From contig NZ_VOBC01000004.1 in the NCBI RefSeq assembly GCF_008369195.1, forward strand, positions 248,001 through 312,000: DNA of 64,000 nt, given 5' to 3'. Origin of the DNA: Sporosarcina sp. ANT_H38. Its GTDB lineage: Bacteria > Bacillota > Bacilli > Bacillales_A > Planococcaceae. The notes under the pieces were generated by a model. That model made no database searches, was not told the origin of the DNA, and saw only the letters and a program-made list of their open reading frames with translations. Shown here piece by piece: positions 58,474 through 64,000 of this stretch; position 1 is the stretch's first letter; every line of letters starts with the position of its first letter. The position numbers were made by a program, and so were the translations under genes.

Positions 58474-58914
58474 ATGCCAAGAGTTAAATACCGGGATGCA
58501 GACATTGATTTAATGGCAAGGATGATGAGAGCAGAAGCCGAGGGTGAAGGAAAGCAAGGGATGTTATATGTTGGCAATGTAATTGTTAATCGTGCTGTAG
58601 CAGATTGTTTAGATTTTAACGATGTAAGAACAATTGAAGACGTCATTTTTCAGATACAAGGAGGAAATTATTCTTTTGAAGCTGTTCAAAAAGGGAATTT
58701 ATTTTACCAAAGAGCAAGATCTTCTGAAAAAAGATTAGCAAAACAAACTTTAGATAATTGGAGACAACATCCAGCGAAATTCGCCCTTTGGTATTTTAAT
58801 CCATACGCCCCTTGCCCTCCAACATGGTACGGTCAACCTTTTACTGGTCAATTTAAAGATCATTGTTTTTATGAACCAGCAGCCGGGACATGTGAAAGTG
58901 TTTATAACGGTTAG
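58474..58914 (+). CDS. cwlJ: Spore cortex-lytic cell wall hydrolase CwlJ
   Basis: 146 residues, the size of CwlJ, with a single SleB/CwlJ hydrolase-2 domain: DIDLMARMMRAEAEGEGKQGMLYVGNVIVNRAVADC (catalytic Glu region), TIEDVIFQIQGGNYSFEAVQKG, then WYFNPYAPCPPTWYGQPFTGQFKDHCFYEP. CwlJ degrades spore cortex during germination and usually acts with GerQ, not seen here. Good GAGGTG site. Monocistronic with a strong terminator. Confidence 0.92.
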   Translation: MPRVKYRDADIDLMARMMRAEAEGEGKQGMLYVGNVIVNRAVADCLDFNDVRTIEDVIFQIQGGNYSFEAVQKGNLFYQRARSSEKRLAKQTLDNWRQHPAKFALWYFNPYAPCPPTWYGQPFTGQFKDHCFYEPAAGTCESVYNG

Positions 58915-58963
58915 GTTCTTAAGGAGCTATTATTTATTGTAGTAAATCACTAGAATGTCGACA

Positions 58964-59013
58964 ATAAAAGAAGACGAATTCATCTATAAGTAGATGAATT
59001 CGTCTTCTTTTTT
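58964..59013. terminator. Strong bidirectional terminator
   Basis: AGAAGACGAATTCATCTA and its complement (18 bp or more) around a 4-nt loop, T-rich on both strands. It ends cwlJ and the convergent ssrA transcript. Confidence 0.92.
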
Positions 59014-59072
59014 TATATCTTGTTACCATAATGTAATCACACATCGCTTAAAGGGTGATGTGATAACATAAA

Positions 59073-59430
59073 TGGAGACGGCGGGAGTCGAACCCGCGTC
59101 CAGAGGCTCTAACACTTAAGCATCTACGCGTGTAGATTGTCTATTAGGATTCGCGTGGCATTATGCCGGCAATCAGGGCGTCATGTACGCTATCTTGGAA
59201 GTCTCTTCCGACTGCCTCAAGAGGCAACAGTCGTCGTATCCCACTAAAGGTTGAGCCTTACAAATGCCACATGGGCGATGGAAATGCAAGGCAGATTCAA
59301 CAGCTTACGCTGCGAATGCTAGGTTGTTGTTAGTTTTGCCTGTTATTATAAGGTGTCGTTTCTGACGGAGCCGAACCCTCCGACGCGCAACTCAAGCTCA
59401 GTCTACCCCTGTCGAATCCGTAACGTCCCC
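59073..59430 (-). ncRNA. ssrA: tmRNA
   Basis: 5' end GGGGACGTTACGGATTCGAC and 3' end GGTTCGACTCCCGCCGTCTCCA form the tRNA-like acceptor and T-arm (GGGGACG with CGTCTCC). The CCA is not encoded. The tag reading frame follows GGC AAA ACT AAC and encodes GKTNNNLAFAA before TAA, i.e. tag (A)GKTNNNLAFAA. It rescues stalled ribosomes with SmpB, encoded immediately upstream. Confidence 0.96.
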
Positions 59431-59508
59431 AAGGGGATGTCAGGAGAACCTATTGAAAGGCTTCTGAACTACTTACTATACTTATTATAACTTAAATGAA
59501 CGCAAACT

Positions 59509-59976
59509 TCAATATTTCTGCCTATCTCTAAGCGCACGATCGATTTCACGTTTCGCATCTTTCTTCTTGAGATCTTGGCGTTTATCATAATCTTTCTTCC
59601 CTTTACCAACACCAATTAACACTTTTGCAAAGCCGTCTTTTAAATACATCTTGATTGGCACTATAGCAGATCCTTGTTCTTTCGTTTGCCCGATTAGTTT
59701 GCTAATCTGCTTTTTGTGGAGCAACAGTTTCCTAGAACGCAGTGGATCATGATTGAACTGGTTTCCATGGTCATATGGACTAATGTGCATATTGGTAATC
59801 CATGCTTCGTTATTACGGATTCTTATAAACGCATCCTTCAGCTGGACTTTACTAGTACGAATTGATTTGATTTCAGTACCTTGTAGAACAATACCCGCCT
59901 CGATCGTTTCTTCTATTGCAAAATCATGATTCGCCTTTTTATTGACTGCGACTACTTTCCCCTGGCCTTTCGCCAT
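59509..59976 (-). CDS. smpB: SsrA-binding protein SmpB
   Basis: 155 residues, the normal length. [40 protein letters not shown] opens the OB-fold; [32 protein letters not shown] and [39 protein letters not shown] complete it. It binds tmRNA and delivers it to stalled ribosomes. The ATG at 59976 follows AAGGGGTG; the three-codon-longer frame is not needed. It lies between rnr and ssrA as in other Bacilli. Confidence 0.97.
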   Translation of the reverse strand: MAKGQGKVVAVNKKANHDFAIEETIEAGIVLQGTEIKSIRTSKVQLKDAFIRIRNNEAWITNMHISPYDHGNQFNHDPLRSRKLLLHKKQISKLIGQTKEQGSAIVPIKMYLKDGFAKVLIGVGKGKKDYDKRQDLKKKDAKREIDRALRDRQKY

Positions 59977-59997
59977 TTCTTTCACCCCTTAATCCGC

Positions 59998-60070
59998 CGG
60001 AGGCTTAACTCGAGTCAGCCGGTAGTCTGCACCACTACTTATTGAAGTGGGGGACTTCTGCTGCTTAAAG
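59998..60070. repeat. Palindromic repeat fragment
   Basis: It contains CACTACTTATTGAAGTGGGGGACTTCTG-type sequence related (on the opposite strand) to the start of copy A at 7818-7850, and CCGCCGGAGGCTTAA shared with the interior of copy A. Confidence 0.5.
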
Positions 60071-60104
60071 TTAAAACTCGGGAGCGGCCTAGACCGCTCC
60101 GGCT
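60071..60104 (-). terminator. Terminator of rnr
   Basis: GGAGCGG pairs with CCGCTCC around a 6-nt loop, followed on the minus strand by GAGTTTTAAC. It immediately follows the rnr stop codon. Confidence 0.7.
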
Positions 60105-62438
60105 TTACTTTTTCTTTTTAGGCTTAGGTTTATTACTCGCTTTTTTCGCTGCACCTTCATAGAACTTTTTCTTTTTATTGAAAGTACCAGTTTTCTTCTT
60201 ATCTTTCGACTTTTCTATAGTCTTATTGCCAACTTCTTTTTTCTTAGCATGGATGACTTTCGGCGTTTCTTTACGTGTACGACGGAAGACTTGTTTCATC
60301 CCTACTATTTCGAAATCGATTGTCGATTCTTCAGGTTTCACACCAATAACTTTCACGGTTACTTCGTCGCCAAGCCTGAATTGCTTGCCAGAACGTTCTC
60401 CAATCATCATCATTTGTCTGTCGTCAAAACGATAATAATCATCAGTCATAAGACTGACATGGACAAGTCCTTCGATTGTATTTTCCAATTCGATGAACAT
60501 ACCGAAATTCGTAACGGACGAAATAACGCCTTCGAATTCTTCCCCGATTTTGTCGAGCATGAACTGTGCCTTTTTCAGTGACTCCGTATCGCGTTCCGCT
60601 TCAACCGCACGACGTTCACGTTCAGAAGTATGCGTTGCAATTTCGGACAATCTAGCACTCCAATGTGCCACTGTCTGTCCCGATACGTCTTTTTCAATCA
60701 AATAAGTTCGAATCAATCGATGGACGATTAAGTCAGGGTAACGGCGAATTGGCGATGTGAAATGCGTATAAAAATCTGTTGATAGTCCAAAATGACCCAG
60801 ACTTTCTTCGAAGTACTTAGCCTGTTGCATCGAGCGAAGAAGCATTGTAGAAATGACTGTCTCTTCAGGTAAACCTGCAATCGATTCAACAATTTCCTGT
60901 AACGCACGTGGATGGACTCTGTTACCCGTTCCTTTCACAACAATTCCAAAATTGGTTAAAAACTCAAAGAATCGTTGCAATTTCTCTTCTTTTGGATCTT
61001 CATGAATTCGATAGATGAACGGCAGTTTGAGCCAATGAAAATGTTCCGCAATCGTTTCATTCGCTGCAAGCATGAACTCCTCAATCAGTTTTTCCGCAAC
61101 GGTACGTTCCCTGATGACAACGTCTGTAGGCCAACCTTTTTCATCGACAAGAACTTTAGATTCCTTGAAATCGAAATCAATCGCTCCTCGGTCTATCCTT
61201 TTCTGCTTCAAAATAGCCGCCAGTTCTGCCATCTCGTTAATCATCGGAACAATGTGCTCATATTTCGCAGACAGTTCCACATCTTTTTCTTCAATGATTT
61301 TATAGACGTCCGTATACGTCATCCGTTCCTTCGAGCGTATGACACTTTCAAAAATTTCGTGATTAATCACTCGCCCATTGCGGTCAATCGTCATTGCACA
61401 TGACAATGTAAGCCTATCCACACCAGGGTTCAATGAACAAATACCATTCGATAATTTATGTGGTAGCATTGGAATAACGCGGTCCGTTAAGTAGACACTT
61501 GTTCCACGGTCAAAAGCATCTTCATCCATCGGTGTATTTTCTTTCACATAATAGCTGACATCCGAAATATGGACAGACAACAGATAGCTACCATCACCAT
61601 TTTTCACTACAGAAATAGCATCATCCAGGTCTTTGGCATCTGCACCGTCTATTGTAATCGTAACTTCTTCCCGTAGATCACGACGATTGAACAAATCCTT
61701 CTCCTGAACTACATCCGAGATATTGTTCGTTTGTTCTAATACTTCTTGAGGAAAATCTACGTCAATACCATGTTTGTGGATAATGGATAAGATATCCACT
61801 CCAGGATCATTTCTATGGCCAAGGATTTGTGTCACCTTACCTGTTGCTGACTTCCCGTCAATTGGCCAGTCTGTTATTTCAACAACGACTTTGTGACCGT
61901 CAACCGCATCAAGTGAATCTCCTTTACCGATGAAAACGTCCATAGGTAATTTTTTATCATCAGGAACAACGAAACCGAAGCCTTTATTGTTCTGGTACAT
62001 GCCAACTACTTTTGTCGTTTTGCGCTCCACGACACGTGTAATTGCCCCTTCACGTCTACCGGCTGATGTAGCGTTAACGACACGTATGAGGACAGTATCC
62101 CCGTTCATAGCACCATTCACTTCATGTGGTGGGATGAATACATCATCCATTCCTTCTACATCTGGAGCTACAAAACCGAAGCCCTTTGCATGCCCGATGA
62201 ATTTACCACGCAGGAGATTCATGCCTTCCGGTACACCATAACGGTTTGCTTTCGAGCGAATAATATGCCCTTTTTGTTCAAGGTCTACAAGCATTTTCAC
62301 TAGTTCCTTGAACTCCGCCGCCTGTTCAAATCCCATTACTTCTTGGATTTCTTGTACAGTTAGTGGCTTATACGATTCTTCCTTCATTAGAGACAGCAAT
62401 TTTTGCTGAATGTCTTGCTCTAAGCTATCCAATTGCAT
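60105..62438 (-). CDS. rnr: Ribonuclease R
   Basis: 777 residues. N-terminal winged helix ([15 protein letters not shown]). Cold-shock domains ([36 protein letters not shown]). RNB catalytic domain with the metal-binding motif [17 protein letters not shown]1 domain ([38 protein letters not shown]) and a lysine-rich tail. A 3'-to-5' exonuclease that degrades structured RNA and works with the trans-translation system. The start is ambiguous: ATG 62438 is only two bases from GGAG, while TTG 62432 has ideal spacing. Confidence 0.96.
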   Translation of the reverse strand: MQLDSLEQDIQQKLLSLMKEESYKPLTVQEIQEVMGFEQAAEFKELVKMLVDLEQKGHIIRSKANRYGVPEGMNLLRGKFIGHAKGFGFVAPDVEGMDDVFIPPHEVNGAMNGDTVLIRVVNATSAGRREGAITRVVERKTTKVVGMYQNNKGFGFVVPDDKKLPMDVFIGKGDSLDAVDGHKVVVEITDWPIDGKSATGKVTQILGHRNDPGVDILSIIHKHGIDVDFPQEVLEQTNNISDVVQEKDLFNRRDLREEVTITIDGADAKDLDDAISVVKNGDGSYLLSVHISDVSYYVKENTPMDEDAFDRGTSVYLTDRVIPMLPHKLSNGICSLNPGVDRLTLSCAMTIDRNGRVINHEIFESVIRSKERMTYTDVYKIIEEKDVELSAKYEHIVPMINEMAELAAILKQKRIDRGAIDFDFKESKVLVDEKGWPTDVVIRERTVAEKLIEEFMLAANETIAEHFHWLKLPFIYRIHEDPKEEKLQRFFEFLTNFGIVVKGTGNRVHPRALQEIVESIAGLPEETVISTMLLRSMQQAKYFEESLGHFGLSTDFYTHFTSPIRRYPDLIVHRLIRTYLIEKDVSGQTVAHWSARLSEIATHTSERERRAVEAERDTESLKKAQFMLDKIGEEFEGVISSVTNFGMFIELENTIEGLVHVSLMTDDYYRFDDRQMMMIGERSGKQFRLGDEVTVKVIGVKPEESTIDFEIVGMKQVFRRTRKETPKVIHAKKKEVGNKTIEKSKDKKKTGTFNKKKKFYEGAAKKASNKPKPKKKK

Positions 62439-62479
62439 CACTCCTTATAAGTATATAGTATGGTCATTGGTCTCATCTT

Positions 62480-63226
62480 TCACTCATTCCAGTCCAATGA
62501 TTCCAAGAATTTCAAAATATCTTCATGAAGCTTCACTTTTTCTGGTCCAAGTGTAATGACATGACCTGATTGTTCATACCATTTAATTTGTTTTTTTTCT
62601 GATTCAGTATTGTCAAAAATGACGTTTGCAGAATCAGTATCGATAACAGTATCGAGCGTGGCTTGCACGACAAGTAGCGGTGCATAAATATGATCGATAT
62701 GATCGCGCACATCATAGACTAGCGAGCGAAGATCATCGAGAGATGGCATGTTTTGCGTATGTAATGCTTCTATATCTCTATCTATTTCTTCGTCGCTTTT
62801 CCCTTCAAACTTCTTATACTCCCGTGCATATTTAAGGACACCTTCATACATAAGTTCAGTCGTTCTCATCGACATCGGCGCGCACATCGTAACAATGCCC
62901 TTCACCGGTTTGTTATACCCCAATTTGAGAGAAAATACGCCTCCGAGAGATAATCCAGCAACCGCAATCTCATCGTAGCCCGCATCCTTCAATTTATTAT
63001 AACCTGCAAGTACATCTTCCCACCACTCATCGGGACCGGTGTGGATCAATTCCTCAGGAGGAACGCCATGGCCTTTGTAATGTGGTGCAAGCGATGTGTA
63101 GCCTTCCTTTTCAAGAAAACGTCCTAACATCCGAACATCCGCAGACGTACCAGTAAATCCGTGGAGCAGTAAAACTGCACGCTTCCCTCTTTCGAAAAAG
63201 AACGGTTTCGGTTGTGCAATTCTCAT
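62480..63226 (-). CDS. est: Carboxylesterase (Est30/YvaK type)
   Basis: 248 residues, matching Bacillal Est30. [19 protein letters not shown] (oxyanion region), nucleophile Ser in [15 protein letters not shown], Asp in [11 protein letters not shown], His in [13 protein letters not shown] small cap lies around residues 115-165. It hydrolyses short-chain esters. The ATG at 63226 follows AGGAAGG; the longer frame to 63301 runs into repeat DNA. It lies between secG and rnr, the standard location in Bacillus. Confidence 0.95.
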   Translation of the reverse strand: MRIAQPKPFFFERGKRAVLLLHGFTGTSADVRMLGRFLEKEGYTSLAPHYKGHGVPPEELIHTGPDEWWEDVLAGYNKLKDAGYDEIAVAGLSLGGVFSLKLGYNKPVKGIVTMCAPMSMRTTELMYEGVLKYAREYKKFEGKSDEEIDRDIEALHTQNMPSLDDLRSLVYDVRDHIDHIYAPLLVVQATLDTVIDTDSANVIFDNTESEKKQIKWYEQSGHVITLGPEKVKLHEDILKFLESLDWNE

Positions 63227-63241
63227 TTTAATCATCCTTCC

Positions 63242-63450
63242 TAAGAAAAGCGCAAGGCGCCTAAAAGGATAGCAGCTTAAGTGCGCCACTTCCTGTGTCA
63301 TCAGCTGCTTGACCTACATCCTGTAGGCCCGCGGCAGGCATAAGTCGATCCAGAGACGTGGCGCCATTTGCCCGGGAAGGATGCAGTTCAATCCTTCCTA
63401 GTTGGATTGCTTATGACCCGAGCGGCTGGCGCCTGGAGTCTAGACACCGA
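63242..63450. repeat. Composite palindromic repeat, copy D
   Basis: It contains GCGCCACTTCCTGTG, CTTGACCTACATCCTGTAGGCC (blocks shared with copies A and B), a GGAAGGAT/ATCCTTCC hairpin shared with 17748-17771, and outer arms GTGGCGCCA and GGCTGGCGCC. It occupies the est-secG intergenic gap. Confidence 0.65.
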
Positions 63451-63487
63451 CCCCAGTAGAAAAAACTTATACTTTTTTCTTTTTCAT

Positions 63488-63520
63488 AAAAAACGCCCGA
63501 CCAGTTGGACGGTCAGGCGA
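63488..63520 (-). terminator. Terminator of secG
   Basis: CGCCTGACC pairs with GGTCGGGCG, followed on the minus strand by TTTTTTATG. It lies about 20 bp past the secG stop. Confidence 0.85.
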
Positions 63521-63537
63521 TAGTAGTCTATTTAAGT

Positions 63538-63765
63538 TTATACTTTCATAATGACGATAGCCAATACGACAAACGAAACGGCAAGTACAACTGTGACCCG
63601 TTGAAGTACAAGATCAAGCCCACGTGCTTTTTGTTTTCCGAAAAGTTGTTCTGCTCCACCAGAGATGGCTCCTGATAGACCTGCGCTTTTCCCAGATTGC
63701 AATAATACGACTACGATCAATGATAGTGCTACGATTACGAGCAGTGTCATCAGCAAAGCATGCAT
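63538..63765 (-). CDS. secG: Protein translocase subunit SecG
   Basis: 75 residues, two membrane helices: [34 protein letters not shown], including the SecG signature QSGK-GLSGAI, and [22 protein letters not shown]. The linking segment is [14 protein letters not shown]. It assists SecYEG-mediated export. AGGAGGT site before ATG. Confidence 0.95.
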   Translation of the reverse strand: MHALLMTLLVIVALSLIVVVLLQSGKSAGLSGAISGGAEQLFGKQKARGLDLVLQRVTVVLAVSFVVLAIVIMKV

Positions 63766-63906
63766 TTTGTTCCACCTCCTGATTCGAACTTCACAACAGT
63801 TTTATTTTACCAAAGACAGACTGTCGTTACAACCTATTGTTCTAATTTTAAGATAGAAGTCTTCTGAATCTCTCCTGCGAGTTTCCATACAATCTCTCAA
63901 AAATCA

Positions 63907-63932
63907 AATAAAAACCCGCCGAAGCGGGTCTT
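63907..63932 (-). terminator. Terminator of eno
   Basis: ACCCGC/GCGGGT around a 4-nt loop, followed on the minus strand by TTTTTATTTG. Confidence 0.85.
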
Positions 63933-63941
63933 TATCTACAC

Positions 63942-64000
63942 TTATTTCTTCAAGTTATAAAACGTCTTAACACCAAGATACTCAGCAGTATCATCTAGCT
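63942..64000 (-). CDS. eno: Enolase, C-terminal end (gene runs off the window)
   Basis: Translated leftward the last codons give LDDTAEYLGVKTFYNLKK and stop, the characteristic C-terminus of Bacillal enolase. Only about 19 residues are inside the window. Its position upstream of secG-est-rnr-smpB-ssrA agrees with the conserved Bacillus order. Confidence 0.85.
   Translation of the reverse strand, partial: LDDTAEYLGVKTFYNLKK

Noticed and set aside
36573..59073. Active prophage or integrative element
   Set aside because: No integrase, recombinase, phage structural or conjugation gene is present in this span; at most a decayed island.
60178..62241. Plus-strand frames of 70-142 codons opposite rnr
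   Set aside because: Shadows of the RNase R gene without start signals.

Overview
The window looks like a chromosomal segment of a spore-forming, low-GC member of the Bacillales, most likely a Planococcaceae/Sporosarcina-type organism. The evidence is the terminal run eno(3' end)-secG-est-rnr-smpB-ssrA, a CwlJ-type spore cortex hydrolase, a FosB-type thiol transferase, T-box leaders, S-layer-homology proteins and LXG toxins. The genus is an inference from gene content and repeat style.

Layout. 0-1.1 kb: a possible immunity protein and an RraB-family gene. 1.5-5.4 kb: two divergent amino-acid transporter genes, each behind its own promoter and T-box, with a MITE-like element abutting the stop codon of the first. 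5.5-7.7 kb: a Tn7-like relic (three tandem 20-bp repeats plus the first codons of a TnsA-like gene) and a two-component system. 8.4-10.1 kb: DJ-1/PfpI protein plus WYL regulator. 10.7-23.7 kb: scattered single accessory genes (carbohydrate-binding lipoprotein, two acetyltransferases, FosB, stress protein, Nudix hydrolase, Dus, SDR), with a second MITE copy, decayed gene fragments and recurrent intergenic motifs. 24-34.3 kb: a beta-galactoside utilisation cluster read leftward (solute-binding protein, two permeases, LacZ, a GH63-like hydrolase, an EamA transporter, a LacI-type regulator).

34.5-47.4 kb: remnants (YczE-like, GH3, DUF4386), a YtrA-type GntR/ABC operon, an aromatic-acid-exporter-like protein, an HSL-type esterase flanked by copies of an S-layer-protein gene 3' end, and two SLH proteins, one with a lytic transglycosylase domain. 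47.6-57.9 kb: a polymorphic-toxin region with one complete LXG toxin (HNH tip) and its immunity gene. It is followed by four displaced, truncated LXG modules, most with their own toxin tip and immunity gene, interrupted by an MscS channel gene. 58.5-64 kb: cwlJ and the conserved trans-translation/RNase R/SecG/enolase block.

The two observations most worth following are the LXG toxin-tip/immunity cassette array and a degenerate copy of the ssrA 3' end at 36.57 kb. The latter lies in the same orientation as the true ssrA at 59.07 kb, so the two could mark the ends of an old island of about 22.5 kb that contains the toxin array. Also notable are a MITE-like family with terminal inverted repeats and 4-bp target duplications at both copies, and direct repeats flanking a Nudix gene in a cassette-like arrangement.
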